DNA of 64,000 bases from Bog-950 sp044225825 (GCA_044225825.1 JBGAIB010000005.1:310001-374000); one strand, 5' to 3'; positions 42,015-51,590 are shown, numbered from the stretch's first letter. A program made the numbers and translations. The notes: generated by a model from the letters alone, not told the origin.

Positions 42015-42962
42015 TTAAGCGTTGCGCAGGTAAGCAGCTACATTAGTTTTAATACGGCCTATTACATCCTCGCTGGTATCGGGCATAAAATTCTTACCGG
42101 TTACGAGTTCGTATAGCTCGATGTAGCGATGTGACACAGTTTCAACAAACAGATCGGGCATTACCGGCATCTTTTGTCCGTCCTTACCCTGAAAACCGTT
42201 TTCGATTAACCACAAGCGCACGAACTCCTTACTGAGTTGTTGCTGCGGTTCGCCTTTGGCCTGGCGCTCGGCATAACCCTGCAGGTGAAAGTAACGCGAA
42301 GAGTCGGGCGTATGGATTTCATCAATCAGCATTACCTGCCCATTGTGAACGCCAAACTCGTATTTGGTATCAACCAATATCAAACCACGTTCGCGGGCCA
42401 TTTTCTGACCGCGTTCAAATAACGCATAGGTATATTTTTCCATAGTGGTATATACCTCTTCGCTAACAATGCCGCGCTTCAGTATATCCTCGCGCGAAAT
42501 GTCTTCATCGTGCCCTTCAACCGCTTTGGTAGAAGGTGTAATGATGGGTGTAGGGAAGGCATCGTTTTCCTTTAGGCCTTCGGGCAGGGTAACGCCACAA
42601 AGTACACGCTTGCCGGCTGCATATTCGCGTGCCGCATGGCCGGCCAGGTAACCACGTATCACCATTTCAATACGTACCGGTTCGCAGCGCACGCCAACGG
42701 ATACGTTAGGATCAGGCGTGGCGAGTAACCAGTTAGGCACTATATCGCGGGTAGCATTCAGGAAGTGAGCGGCAATGCCGTTCAACACCGCACCTTTATG
42801 CGGTATAGGCTTGGGTAAAATATGGTCGAAGGCCGAAATACGGTCGGTTGCAATTACTACCAGTTTGTCTCCCAGGGTATAAACATCGCGGACTTTACCG
42901 TGGTATACGGCGGTTTGTCCGGGGAAATTGAAGTCAGTTTCACGAATGGTTTGCGTCGTCAT
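42015..42962 (-). CDS. purC: Phosphoribosylaminoimidazole-succinocarboxamide synthase
   Basis: A 315-residue SAICAR synthetase, which joins CAIR and aspartate with ATP in purine synthesis. Family blocks are 'YHGKVRDVYTLGDKLVVIATDRISAFDHILP', 'EMVIRGYLAGHAAREY', 'ILVDTKYEFGVH' and 'MLIDEIHTPDSSRY'. The length fits the longer, eukaryote-like branch of the family. Its start lies inside the end of the PhoH gene (23 bp overlap), so the two are translationally coupled. Confidence 0.97.
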   Translation of the reverse strand: MTTQTIRETDFNFPGQTAVYHGKVRDVYTLGDKLVVIATDRISAFDHILPKPIPHKGAVLNGIAAHFLNATRDIVPNWLLATPDPNVSVGVRCEPVRIEMVIRGYLAGHAAREYAAGKRVLCGVTLPEGLKENDAFPTPIITPSTKAVEGHDEDISREDILKRGIVSEEVYTTMEKYTYALFERGQKMARERGLILVDTKYEFGVHNGQVMLIDEIHTPDSSRYFHLQGYAERQAKGEPQQQLSKEFVRLWLIENGFQGKDGQKMPVMPDLFVETVSHRYIELYELVTGKNFMPDTSEDVIGRIKTNVAAYLRNA

Positions 42963-43923
42963 CTTTAGGGCGTGTGCTATTTAATTTCTCGTAAGCTTTT
43001 ATTATTTCCTTAACCAGGCGGTGGCGTACCACGTCGCTTTCGTTCAGGTGAATGGTAGAGATTCCTTCTACGGGCTGCAATATACGAATGGCTGTGCCTA
43101 ATCCCGACTTAACCTTTGGAGGTAAGTCGATCTGGGTAGGGTCGCCGGTGATAATAACCTTGCTGTTGGCACCTATACGCGTAAGGAACATTTTTAACTG
43201 CATATCGCTGCAATTCTGCGCTTCATCCAGAATGATGTAGGCATGATCTAATGTCCGGCCGCGCATAAAGGCCAGCGGAGCTACTTCTATCACGCGGTTT
43301 TCCATGTAATAGGTGAGCTTATCGGCTGGTATCATATCATCTAATGCATCATACAGCGGACGCAGGTAGGGGTCAATTTTTTCCTTTAAATCGCCGGGCA
43401 GAAATCCCAGGCTTTCGCCGGCCTCCACTGCGGGGCGGGTAAGTATGATCTTCTTTACGTTCTTTTCTTTAAGAGCTTTAACCGCCAGCGCTACCGCCGT
43501 ATAGGTTTTACCTGTACCGGCAGGACCAATCGCAAACACAATGTCGTTCTTTTCGCTCTCTTTTACCATTAACAACTGGTTATCGGTACGGGCGCGTACC
43601 ACTAAACCGTTGTTGCCATATACAATGATGTTACCGGCGTCCTTCTTGTCCTTGTTCAGGGGTTTATCGTCGCTGGTTAGCAGTATGGCTTCGATGTTAT
43701 CTTCGCTAAGTTTACCGTAGCGTTCGATGTGGTCAATCATGCGCTCCACCTTTTGCTTAAACACGGCCAGGTCTTCGTCATTGCCTTCCGCCTTAATGGT
43801 ATTACCGCGCGAAACCATACGCAGGGTGGGGAAGTTTTTCTTTACAAAGTTGAACCTGGAGTTGTTTACGCCGAAGAAGTCAATCGGGTCAATCCCCTCT
43901 ACATTAAGTGTGATCTCTGTCAA
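42940..43923 (-). CDS. PhoH family ATPase
   Basis: A 327-residue PhoH-like protein. An N-terminal KH-like part (about 1-70) is followed by the ATPase: Walker A 'GPAGTGKTYTA', Walker B 'YIILDEAQN', 'RTLDHAYI' and 'ITGDPTQIDLP'. It is thought to be an RNA-linked ATPase or helicase; its exact role is unsettled. It overlaps purC by 23 bp, in the same direction. Confidence 0.95.
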   Translation of the reverse strand: MTEITLNVEGIDPIDFFGVNNSRFNFVKKNFPTLRMVSRGNTIKAEGNDEDLAVFKQKVERMIDHIERYGKLSEDNIEAILLTSDDKPLNKDKKDAGNIIVYGNNGLVVRARTDNQLLMVKESEKNDIVFAIGPAGTGKTYTAVALAVKALKEKNVKKIILTRPAVEAGESLGFLPGDLKEKIDPYLRPLYDALDDMIPADKLTYYMENRVIEVAPLAFMRGRTLDHAYIILDEAQNCSDMQLKMFLTRIGANSKVIITGDPTQIDLPPKVKSGLGTAIRILQPVEGISTIHLNESDVVRHRLVKEIIKAYEKLNSTRPKDDDANHS

Positions 43924-44071
43924 ATGGGGTAGCTTTAGTTTTTCAAATTTAGCGTTTTAGCAAGGCGGGTGTACTGTATAGCAAAATATATCTATCCACA
44001 CCTTTTTCCACGAAACATTGGTACGTTGCGTGGTATTTTAGGTGCTTATTTGTTGTTAACATAAAACGGCC

Positions 44072-44845
44072 ATGGCGCTTGTTACTTTTACATCTGATTT
44101 AGGAACGCGTGATTATTACCTCGCGGCTCTTAAAGGCGCCATTATAACCCACTGCGACGGGCTGCATCCGCAATTGGTTGATATAACACACCAGATAAAA
44201 CCGTTCGACCTTAAAGAGGCCGCGTTTACCATTAAAAATTCGTACCGCTATTTCCCGAAGGGTACTATACATGTGGTTCATGTAAATAGCAACGAAAGCG
44301 AGAACAAGTTATTGCTATCCATGATAGATGGTCATTACTTTTTGACCTTTGACACCGGTGTACTGGCACTTGCTTTTGAAAAAGTTCCGCACGAAACCTA
44401 TCAGTTAAACGACGCGCTGATGGAAGGCAGCAGCCTGCTGTTTGAAGCCCCTATTGCCCGTGCCATTAACCTGTTACTGCAGGAATATAAGCCTACCGAC
44501 TTTGGCCATGTGGCCATTGAAACAGTGCATTTACGCTTACTACAACCGGTAACACGCCCCGGCAGCATACGCGGCACGGTGGTGTATCTGGATAACTATG
44601 GCAACGGCATAACGAATATTAACCGCGCCATGTTTGAGGAGTGCATTGGCGCTAAACGCTATACCATTGCTGTAAACGTAGGTTCCACCAATACCATCAG
44701 TGAGCAATATAATGATGTGGATGAAGGTGAAATGGTTTGCCTGTTCGGCACCTCGGGCTTTTTAGAAATTGCTATAAACAAAGGCAAGGCTGAAAATCTG
44801 TTAGGATTAAAAATAGAGACCCCTGTTTTAGTAATTGCCGATTAA
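44072..44845 (+). CDS. SAM hydroxide adenosyltransferase (DUF62, chlorinase/fluorinase-like)
   Basis: A 257-residue DUF62 protein. The N terminus 'VTFTSDLGTRDYYLAALKGAI' and the central 'IHVVHVN' and 'DNYGNGITNI' blocks match the fold of SAM-dependent fluorinase and chlorinase enzymes. Most genomic members hydrolyse SAM to adenosine and methionine, and that is the expected activity here. It is divergent from phoH. The ABM-domain gene begins 10 bp after its stop. Confidence 0.9.
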   Translation: MALVTFTSDLGTRDYYLAALKGAIITHCDGLHPQLVDITHQIKPFDLKEAAFTIKNSYRYFPKGTIHVVHVNSNESENKLLLSMIDGHYFLTFDTGVLALAFEKVPHETYQLNDALMEGSSLLFEAPIARAINLLLQEYKPTDFGHVAIETVHLRLLQPVTRPGSIRGTVVYLDNYGNGITNINRAMFEECIGAKRYTIAVNVGSTNTISEQYNDVDEGEMVCLFGTSGFLEIAINKGKAENLLGLKIETPVLVIAD

Positions 44846-44855
44846 ATATACCTGT

Positions 44856-45140
44856 ATGTTGCAACGTATTGTGAAGATGACCTTTAGGCCTGAATGCGTA
44901 AAGGAGTTTGAAACCCTTTTTGAAGAACGGCGTGCCTTGATAGGCGGTTTTGAGGGTTGTGCCGGTGTGGTGTTATTGCGTGATATCAATAACGCTACCA
45001 TCTATTTTACCTACAGCCGCTGGAAGGACGAAGCGAGTTTGGAAAACTATCGCAACTCGGAACTATTCAACAGCACCTGGAGCCTGACCAAGAAACTATT
45101 TGGCGATAAGCCCGAGGCATGGAGTGTGCGGGAGATTTAG
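44856..45140 (+). CDS. ABM-domain (antibiotic biosynthesis monooxygenase-like) protein
   Basis: A 94-residue dimeric alpha+beta barrel-type protein ('MLQRIVKMTFRPECVKEFETLFEERRALIGGFEGCAGVVLLRD', then 'IYFTYSRWKDEASLENYRNSELF'). Family members include quinol monooxygenases and haem-degrading enzymes; substrate unknown. The reading frame begins 7 codons earlier, inside the preceding gene, but the ATG at 44856 is the natural start. Confidence 0.83.
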   Translation: MLQRIVKMTFRPECVKEFETLFEERRALIGGFEGCAGVVLLRDINNATIYFTYSRWKDEASLENYRNSELFNSTWSLTKKLFGDKPEAWSVREI

Positions 45141-45181
45141 AAGGAGACATCAGAAAACAGATATTAGACAACAGACAAAAT

Positions 45182-45214
45182 AAAAGCGGCCCTTCTTGTG
45201 GAGGGGCCGCTTTT
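45182..45214. terminator. Bidirectional terminator
   Basis: A perfect 11-bp stem (AAAAGCGGCCC/GGGCCGCTTTT) with an 11-nt loop between two convergent genes, T-rich on both sides. Confidence 0.9.
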
Positions 45215-45235
45215 ATTTTATGTCCGTTCAGAAGA

Positions 45236-47017
45236 TTAGTTCTGGACGTTGATTTTTGAGCGGAATACTTTGTCAGCGCTCTTTACTTCTACTACGTAGA
45301 TGCCTGCACTCAAATCGTTGCGGCTGATGTTTATGTTTTGTTCAGCAGTTTTTTCGAACATCATTTGCTGACCTGCCACATTAAACAAACGAACTTCTAC
45401 CGCGCCTACTGTTTCTTTTAAGCGGATGGTAAAATTGCCATTGCTTGGGTTAGGGAACACGGTGGCCAGGGTAGCGTCCACTTCATTGATACCACTGTGC
45501 AGGATCAAATCGTTTACGTAACGAGGCAGGATTTCGTAACCTGATGTGTAAGGTGAAGAACCATCGAATTGAGAGCCGATACCGATTACATCAAATGTAA
45601 ACTGAGGAGCCGGTTGGTTGAACAGTGCAGACTGCTCGTCGATACGCAAGATCCAGGTATTCTGACCGTCGGTGATATCGCAGTTAAAACCGCTGGTTTG
45701 GGTGTTATCCCATTGAGATGGAGTAACCAGCGAAACGTTATTGATTCGTACCAGTTCGGCTTCAGTGGTTTCGTCCAGATCCTGTACTACAGTAGGAGCA
45801 GGCACCGTGCCAACACCAATTTTATAAAGGGTATCGAGGTTAACCAGTTGCAGGGCACCATTAAAGAAACCAACGCTACCGATAGCAGCTACTGAATCGC
45901 CTTCGGCTACCGTATAGCCAAATGATGAAGCCGGAGAGAAAATTTCGATTCCATCTGTTGCATCATGAATGAAGAAATCTAAGCCGGTTGCGCGGTAATC
46001 GATACTTAGTACAGTACCGCTAATAGCAACTTTAACACCTACTGAATCGGGTTGGCCGTTCGCATTTTGCGAACTGATTTGGCCGATGTTGTACGGAACG
46101 GCAGGAACATCACTGGCATCGATAGTTAAGGTGAAAACAGAATCGGCACCAATCAACAGCGGAGCAGATGAATTGCGGATAGTGAAGATCAGTGTTTCGG
46201 GACCTTCAGGAAGTGCATCATCGGTTACTGTTAAAGTAAGAGTAGCAGAGGATGCACCCGGTGCAAAACTTACGGTTTGTGTAGTATAGTTATTGATGTC
46301 AGTTGCATCGCCTGTACCGCCGGTTAATACCACATCAGCGGTGAAGGTGCTGCCTGCGCTGGCAGCATTCAAAGCCAGGTTTACAGCGTAAGTACCTACA
46401 TTTTCAGCAACCGAAGCAGCAGTTGGAGAGAAACGCACCAGGGTATCAGTAATAGCACCACATGGATTCATTGTATGGCTACCCAGGTGGATGGTATCCT
46501 TAGGGAACATGGTCCACTCTAATTTTCCGGTTGTCCAGTTGGTTGAACCTTGCTGAATGTTTGGTAAGCGCACGTAGCTATGGTCTTTACCAGTGGTGGT
46601 GTCAAACGGTATATCAGCCGTATCGCCAACGTTACCAATGCGATCCAACAGGGTAGTGCCATTTAATAATGCAAGCACATCATTACCGTTAAAGTTCATA
46701 ACACCGCCAACCTGGGTAGTATCGTCGGCAAGGGCCTTGATGGCTAGATTGGCATTTTTGTGTGCTAATACAAACACATCGCCTGCAGCTACTGTGCCTG
46801 TAAGATTATAGGTAGAACCTACAGTAGCAGATCCGTTGGTATAAATCTGGATTTTGTAGCCGGTAAGGTTAACCGGTACGGCTGTAGGGTTATAAATTTC
46901 AAGTGCTTTGTTGTTACTGGAACCTTCCACATATTCCGAAAAGAAAAGGTCGGAACACTGGGCCCAAGTACTTCCTGCAATAAACAGGGCAATAATGGCT
47001 AAGTATAGCTTCTTCAT
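45236..47017 (-). CDS. Secreted lamin-tail/Calx-beta protein with T9SS sorting domain
   Basis: A 593-residue secreted protein. Signal peptide 1-19, lamin-tail domain at about 22-150 ('LFFSEYVEGSSNNKALEIYNP'), Calx-beta-like domain at about 195-300 ('SVAENVGTYAVNLAL', 'LPEGPETLIFTIRN'), an OB-fold-like part at about 310-450 and a T9SS sorting domain from about 515 ('VFPNPSNGNFTIRL', 'LSAGIYVVEVKS'). Lamin-tail proteins are often linked with extracellular nucleases, and two putative nuclease genes lie directly upstream. Confidence 0.88.
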   Translation of the reverse strand: MKKLYLAIIALFIAGSTWAQCSDLFFSEYVEGSSNNKALEIYNPTAVPVNLTGYKIQIYTNGSATVGSTYNLTGTVAAGDVFVLAHKNANLAIKALADDTTQVGGVMNFNGNDVLALLNGTTLLDRIGNVGDTADIPFDTTTGKDHSYVRLPNIQQGSTNWTTGKLEWTMFPKDTIHLGSHTMNPCGAITDTLVRFSPTAASVAENVGTYAVNLALNAASAGSTFTADVVLTGGTGDATDINNYTTQTVSFAPGASSATLTLTVTDDALPEGPETLIFTIRNSSAPLLIGADSVFTLTIDASDVPAVPYNIGQISSQNANGQPDSVGVKVAISGTVLSIDYRATGLDFFIHDATDGIEIFSPASSFGYTVAEGDSVAAIGSVGFFNGALQLVNLDTLYKIGVGTVPAPTVVQDLDETTEAELVRINNVSLVTPSQWDNTQTSGFNCDITDGQNTWILRIDEQSALFNQPAPQFTFDVIGIGSQFDGSSPYTSGYEILPRYVNDLILHSGINEVDATLATVFPNPSNGNFTIRLKETVGAVEVRLFNVAGQQMMFEKTAEQNINISRNDLSAGIYVVEVKSADKVFRSKINVQN

Positions 47018-47053
47018 GTTAAATTGTTTAGCGTGTCAAATCCTTTGAACCGG

Positions 47054-47061
47054 CAAATTTA
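47054..47061 (-). promoter_or_regulatory. Candidate -7 element (TAAATTTG)
   Basis: An exact TAnnTTTG match on the minus strand, 36 bp before the lamin-tail gene start, in the 76-bp gap after the EndoI gene. No clear -33 element. Confidence 0.45.
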
Positions 47062-47093
47062 AAATAATAATCGGGCTGCGTATTAACCGGGTG

Positions 47094-48518
47094 TTAATTC
47101 AAAACAAGCACCTTTTTATAGGCCGAATTAGAGCCAATAGTTATACGCAGCACATAATTGCCCTGTGGCAGGGCAGATACATCCATCGTTGCGTTCTGGC
47201 CTGTCCACGAGCCTGTTAAAATTTCATTGCCCATCATATCGATAAGCGTTAGAGCTGCAAAATCGGCACCGGCGTTTGCAATGGCAATATTAAGCACGCC
47301 GCCGGCAGGGTTAGGATAGGTATTTATGTTCGCATCCAAAGCCACTTCCTTAACACCGGAAATTGCGCCGCAGAGGCTGGTTTTAAACAGGCTATCGAAG
47401 TTGATGCACTTGGCCCACTCAGGATGATCGATAAAGGGGTTGCGGTTGTTTTGAACAGAATAGATGTAATCATTTTTAGTACGCTCAAAACGATCGGGCG
47501 GATCCTGCTGGTTCCACTGTTTTAGCACCGCCTGGCTTTGATCGCCGGCTTCGGCTAAGAGATAATCAAGTCCCCAGTCGCCGCTGGTGCCATTATAACA
47601 AATCATTTCGTACATCATGGCACGTGCAGCATCGCCTTTGCGGTTATCGCCGGGTTCAAACACATTAATGTTATTGGCATCCTTGCCCAACTTGCTTGGA
47701 CCATACGAACCGGTTTGGGTTACCACCACGCCATACGGACGGTTACTGCGGGCATTGTTAGGTGCCGCAGCAGTAAGCAACAGGTTAAAGTAATCAGCTC
47801 CTTCGGGGTATTGCACTACGTTACTGCCAAATTGCGTATAGGTTTGCATCCAGCTTTTGCAGAGAACGTGCTCGCGGTTGTAGTTAGTGCCCGTAAACGA
47901 AAATGGCGGTGTATAGATGGTTGTTACCTCACTGTATTCGCAGTTTACCACGGCCTGGCCACCTACTGTATCGCGTTCGTACATAGCGGGTAAAATGGTG
48001 CTGGCATACCCGGGCGTATAACTGCTCATGGTATGCGGGTTAATAAGATTGTGGAGGTCAGTAATAATTGAATAAGAGCTGCTATCAACCGCGCTATAGT
48101 ACGTACCGGGATCGGAAGCCGGTGTAGTTAACGAGTCGATAAGCGGGGCAGTTTGCCGGTAGTTAATACTGCTGCCACCGCCATTATAGGCGTAAATGGC
48201 AAAGTAATACTTCGTGCGTTCCAACAAGCCACGCACATTATAAAGGGTTGCGTTTCCGGTAACCATAACTTTGGCATTGCCTAAACCCTCCCCTTTATCG
48301 TAAGCAACCCCGTCGACAGGGGCCACCGTAATAGGCTGCGTACTTTTTAATACCAGGTAACCATCGCAGGTAACCCCGGTAAAGCTCATAATGGCGTTAT
48401 ACGTTTTAACGGTGGTAAACTGCAGGTTGGTGGGGTTGGCAGCAGGTTCCTGGGCTTTTACAAGCGCAGGGAAAAGCAGGGCTGTAACAGCCCCAAAACA
48501 AAAGGCAAAAAACTTCAT
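47094..48518 (-). CDS. Secreted endonuclease I family protein with T9SS sorting domain
   Basis: A 474-residue exported protein. Signal peptide 1-22, a fibronectin-III-like domain at about 28-130, an endonuclease I domain at about 140-380 with the metal-site sequence 'NREHVLCKSWM' and 'CEYSEV', and a T9SS sorting domain at the end ('INTYPNPAGGVLNIAI', 'LPQGNYVLRIT'). EndoI enzymes cut DNA (and RNA) non-specifically outside the cell. It is 31 bp after the EEP gene on the same strand. Confidence 0.87.
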   Translation of the reverse strand: MKFFAFCFGAVTALLFPALVKAQEPAANPTNLQFTTVKTYNAIMSFTGVTCDGYLVLKSTQPITVAPVDGVAYDKGEGLGNAKVMVTGNATLYNVRGLLERTKYYFAIYAYNGGGSSINYRQTAPLIDSLTTPASDPGTYYSAVDSSSYSIITDLHNLINPHTMSSYTPGYASTILPAMYERDTVGGQAVVNCEYSEVTTIYTPPFSFTGTNYNREHVLCKSWMQTYTQFGSNVVQYPEGADYFNLLLTAAAPNNARSNRPYGVVVTQTGSYGPSKLGKDANNINVFEPGDNRKGDAARAMMYEMICYNGTSGDWGLDYLLAEAGDQSQAVLKQWNQQDPPDRFERTKNDYIYSVQNNRNPFIDHPEWAKCINFDSLFKTSLCGAISGVKEVALDANINTYPNPAGGVLNIAIANAGADFAALTLIDMMGNEILTGSWTGQNATMDVSALPQGNYVLRITIGSNSAYKKVLVLN

Positions 48519-48549
48519 GCAACTAAATTAATGTAAGAAATGAAAATGA

Positions 48550-49608
48550 CTACTTATCGGAAATGCTCTTCAACAGCACACAATAAGTAGGAAAGTGATC
48601 GCTGTAACCACCATTATAAATTACCCCATCGTAGGTGCGCATCGGGTATCCTTTATACTTACCGGTTTTGGTAACCATAAACTGACGGCTGAAGATGCGG
48701 GCATCTTTCAGAAAGAACCCTTTTTGATCTTCCACCAAAAAGGCCTGTGAGAGCATGATCTGATCGAACAGGTTCCAGCTATCGTTATAAGCCAGGGTGC
48801 CGATACCTTTCTTTAAATAATCGACCCAGGGGTTATACATGCCGCTGCGCTTTACATCGGCCTTATCACCTTTAGCACCAATAACTTCGGCAACACTCGG
48901 GCTGGTGGGGTCGTCGTTCAGGTCCCCCATCAGTATCACCTTGGTATCGGGGTTTAACTGCATCAGCGAATCGATAACGTGCTTGGCAACGCCTGCAGCG
49001 GCAGCACGGCTTGGAGCACTTGCTTCCTCTCCTCCCCTGCGCGATGGCCAGTGATTTACAAATATGTTAATTGTGTCGGTTTCGTCGTAAATACCGCTTA
49101 CCCACAATATATCGCGGGTATAGTGCAGGCTGCCATCGGCTTCGGCCAGGCGTACGAAGAGTTTTTCGCTGTGTTTAACCTTAAAGTATTTAGGGTTATA
49201 AATAAACCCTACGTCTACACCGCGTACATCAGGTGAATTGTAATGCACTATTTTAAGGCCGCGGTCTTTCAATTTTGGCTGGTTGATGAGGTCTTCCAGC
49301 ACTTTGCGGTTCTCCACTTCAGCCACGCCCAGCATCGAAAAACCATCGGGTGTAACTTCCGTTCCTATTTGCGAAAGTACATCACTAAGTTTACTTACTT
49401 TATCGGTATACACAGCCGTGTTATACATGTGGTCGCCTTCAGGTAAAAACTCTTCATCACTGGTGTTAGGGTCATTGATGGTATCGTAGAAGTTTTCGAG
49501 ATTGTAAAAAGCTACTACGCCAACTTTGTATTTATCGGCGGCATTACCCTTCTGTGCCATAGCAGCAACACTGCCAAGCGTCAGGATAAAGAGGAGGACG
49601 TTCTTCAT
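48550..49608 (-). CDS. Secreted endonuclease/exonuclease/phosphatase family protein
   Basis: A 352-residue EEP-fold hydrolase with a signal peptide (1-19). Catalytic blocks: 'FYNLENFYD', 'LGVAEVENRKVLEDL' (metal-binding Glu), 'NIFVNHWPSRRGG' , 'ILMGDLNDDP' and the terminal 'YSDHFPTYCVLL'. The 'NHWPSRRGGEE' run matches the extracellular DNase-like branch common in Bacteroidota. It is the first gene of a three-gene set of secreted proteins probably used to degrade extracellular nucleic acids for phosphate. Confidence 0.9.
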   Translation of the reverse strand: MKNVLLFILTLGSVAAMAQKGNAADKYKVGVVAFYNLENFYDTINDPNTSDEEFLPEGDHMYNTAVYTDKVSKLSDVLSQIGTEVTPDGFSMLGVAEVENRKVLEDLINQPKLKDRGLKIVHYNSPDVRGVDVGFIYNPKYFKVKHSEKLFVRLAEADGSLHYTRDILWVSGIYDETDTINIFVNHWPSRRGGEEASAPSRAAAAGVAKHVIDSLMQLNPDTKVILMGDLNDDPTSPSVAEVIGAKGDKADVKRSGMYNPWVDYLKKGIGTLAYNDSWNLFDQIMLSQAFLVEDQKGFFLKDARIFSRQFMVTKTGKYKGYPMRTYDGVIYNGGYSDHFPTYCVLLKSISDK

Positions 49609-49628
49609 GAATTATTTTGTATAAGCGG

Positions 49629-49636
49629 CAAACATA
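49629..49636 (-). promoter_or_regulatory. Candidate -7 element of the nuclease cluster (TATGTTTG)
   Basis: An exact TAnnTTTG match on the minus strand, 20 bp before the EEP gene ATG. Confidence 0.5.
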
Positions 49637-49831
49637 TAAAAACCGCGCCGTACTGGGCCGTTAAGGGATATTTAACAAGCAGGTCCCAATAAGATGGCAT
49701 TAACAGGCTATTGGCGCTGGTTTTGCTTTTTACGGGCATCTCTTATATTCGCAGCCCTGTTTGGGGTGATACTCACCTCGACATGCAAGCCCCGGAAATG
49801 GTGCACAACGAATCTCAAAAAGATTTTGTTT

Positions 49832-49905
49832 CTGGGTGTGGCGCAGCCTGGTAGCGTGCTTGCATGGGGTGCAAGAGGTCGTGGGTTCGAATCCCGCCAC
49901 CCAGA
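49832..49905 (+). tRNA. tRNA-Pro (anticodon GGG)
   Basis: A 74-nt cloverleaf: acceptor CTGGGTG/CACCCAG, anticodon arm CTTGC-ATGGGGT-GCAAG (GGG), T-arm GTGGG-TTCGAAT-CCCGC, discriminator A, no encoded CCA. A terminator follows at 49916. An accessory islet begins just downstream. Confidence 0.95.
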
Positions 49906-49915
49906 CTTGGAAATC

Positions 49916-49949
49916 AATGGTTTACGGAGCAATCTGTAAACCATTTTTT
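49916..49949 (+). terminator. Terminator of tRNA-Pro(GGG)
   Basis: A perfect 10-bp stem (AATGGTTTAC/GTAAACCATT) with a 10-nt loop, followed by TTTT. Confidence 0.88.
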
Positions 49950-50058
49950 ATGTCTGGTCTCCACTTTGGTCCCACATTGAAAGAACGACTACTTTCTAAG
50001 TTAATGGTATACCAAATGTAAAGAATAGTTTAGTCCTTGCAAAAGAACTTTTCAACCC

Positions 50059-51138
50059 ATGAATGCAGCCTTTGAGTTTGCCGCCCAAACCCTCGAAACC
50101 GAAAAAAGTCTGAATAGGTTTATTTTAAATTCAGTTATAAAACCTTCCCTTGAAAAGAGTATCACGCGAAGGGCCGACTCACCTGAAAACAAGCGATTGC
50201 TTCAATACTATTTTAAGGGTCAAACAGCCTGCGCAAGATTGCTTGAAAATTTTGCGCAAGGTGTGCAAGAAGAATCAGCAAGACTGCTTGATAGTCGAAA
50301 GGCATTGGCTTGGAAACAAAACGAGTTGAATAGCCTAGCTAAAGTTCTTGGATCAATAATCTCCAATATCAGTTATTACGGAAAGATCGACGCAAATTGG
50401 GAAGAGAGATATGTAAGACTTATTATGAACAGCGATATAGATAACTTGTTAGAGATCGCAAGAGAAAATAACATGATGAAGTATTATCAGGAACGCATGT
50501 CCGCTAAGGTAGATTCAAAAAAAATATTGGTAGAGGATGATTGGGTTAAGGATTGGAGGGAAACACAAGAAAAAAACCGGCAGCAGCAGGAAGCATTTTC
50601 TGGTACCTTAAAATTGAATGAAGAAGAAATCTTGTTCGTGCATTTGATGGGTCTTTACGGCCAAACGCTTTTTTTAGTTGAGCTTTTTGTCCAGCAATTC
50701 CGAAATGAGTTTCATTTTTCAATGGAAAATATACTCAAAGGAACTCCTATTGAAATAGTCCCTCCAAAAGTGAAATTTGAGGACACCGGCTTAAATAAAG
50801 AGTTAACCGAGATATTAAGGCAATACGTTGCCAGGAAGTCAGGGAAATATTTGAAAGACTTTTTTGCTGCAAAACGGGTAAGCGAAAAAATTGAATTCCT
50901 TGGTCAAAAGGGAGAATTGTTAAACCTTTTTTGGCTTTTATATCAAAACAAAAAAGCAAGCCAGAAACCAAAGGCGCTGGCAGCGTTAATCACAGACTCC
51001 TTCACTTTGCCAAATTGCCCAGAAGGTCCCGACATTAACCCCGATAGGGTCAGAGAGGCCTTAACCCGAAAGAAAGCCCCCTCCTTATACCTCCCTGAAG
51101 TTAGGAAACTAGCCCACCGGAAACGATGGATATTGTGA
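50059..51138 (+). CDS. Hypothetical helical protein of an accessory islet
   Basis: A 359-residue soluble, almost wholly helical and charged protein. The C-terminal third ('IEFLGQKGELLNLFWLLYQNKKA' and 'PDINPDRVREALTRKKAP') has the style of the small helical domain found at the end of RteC-like regulators of Bacteroidota conjugative elements, but the match is too weak to use as a name. It is the first gene after tRNA-Pro(GGG), 95 bp ahead of an HTH gene in the same direction. Confidence 0.65.
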   Translation: MNAAFEFAAQTLETEKSLNRFILNSVIKPSLEKSITRRADSPENKRLLQYYFKGQTACARLLENFAQGVQEESARLLDSRKALAWKQNELNSLAKVLGSIISNISYYGKIDANWEERYVRLIMNSDIDNLLEIARENNMMKYYQERMSAKVDSKKILVEDDWVKDWRETQEKNRQQQEAFSGTLKLNEEEILFVHLMGLYGQTLFLVELFVQQFRNEFHFSMENILKGTPIEIVPPKVKFEDTGLNKELTEILRQYVARKSGKYLKDFFAAKRVSEKIEFLGQKGELLNLFWLLYQNKKASQKPKALAALITDSFTLPNCPEGPDINPDRVREALTRKKAPSLYLPEVRKLAHRKRWIL

Positions 51139-51233
51139 ATTTTTCATAGGCGTTTCACTCCACTCACTCCACTCCTTGCGACATTTTGAGTAGTTGCGGT
51201 ATTAACCTCGTATCCGTAACCAACAGTGTGGCC

Positions 51234-51554
51234 ATGAACAAAGAAGAACAACTACGCGAACTAGATGCCATTAAGGCAAGCCTTAATGAACTGAAGGGCT
51301 TGTTCCAGAACGCGGGCGAAAGCCTCAAATTGATGGCGCATATGCAAAAGGACGCGCTTCGAGAAGTTCTGGACGTTGATGGAGCCTCACAGCTTATCGG
51401 GATTAGCCCAGATAGTGTCAATTACTATGTCCAAAACAACCTTATACCACACAAAAAAATCGGTAAACATACCCGATTCAGTAAGGCATTTCTGCTAAAA
51501 TGGATTGAGGAAGACATGGACCTTGTGCTGAAAAATTTTAGGAAGAAAGGATAA
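51234..51554 (+). CDS. MerR/excisionase-like helix-turn-helix protein
   Basis: A 106-residue protein. It has a helical N-terminal half and then an HTH_17-type DNA-binding domain: 'VDGASQLIGISPDSVNYYVQNNLIPHKKIGKHTRFSKAFLLKWIEED'. Such proteins are typical accessory factors (excisionase or regulator) of integrating elements in Bacteroidota. The frame starts at 51186, but the ATG at 51234 (MNKEEQLRELD) gives the usual helical N terminus. No integrase is present nearby. Confidence 0.78.
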   Translation: MNKEEQLRELDAIKASLNELKGLFQNAGESLKLMAHMQKDALREVLDVDGASQLIGISPDSVNYYVQNNLIPHKKIGKHTRFSKAFLLKWIEEDMDLVLKNFRKKG

Positions 51555-51590
51555 CTGATAAACAGTTACTGAAAATAAAACAAACCACTC

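Noticed and set aside
44072..44845. A true fluorinase or chlorinase gene
   Set aside because: The sequence fits the general DUF62 group found in many genomes; nothing nearby suggests halogenated-metabolite synthesis.
49694..50021. Reading frames across tRNA-Pro(GGG)
   Set aside because: They run through the tRNA and its terminator on both strands and have no protein-like features.
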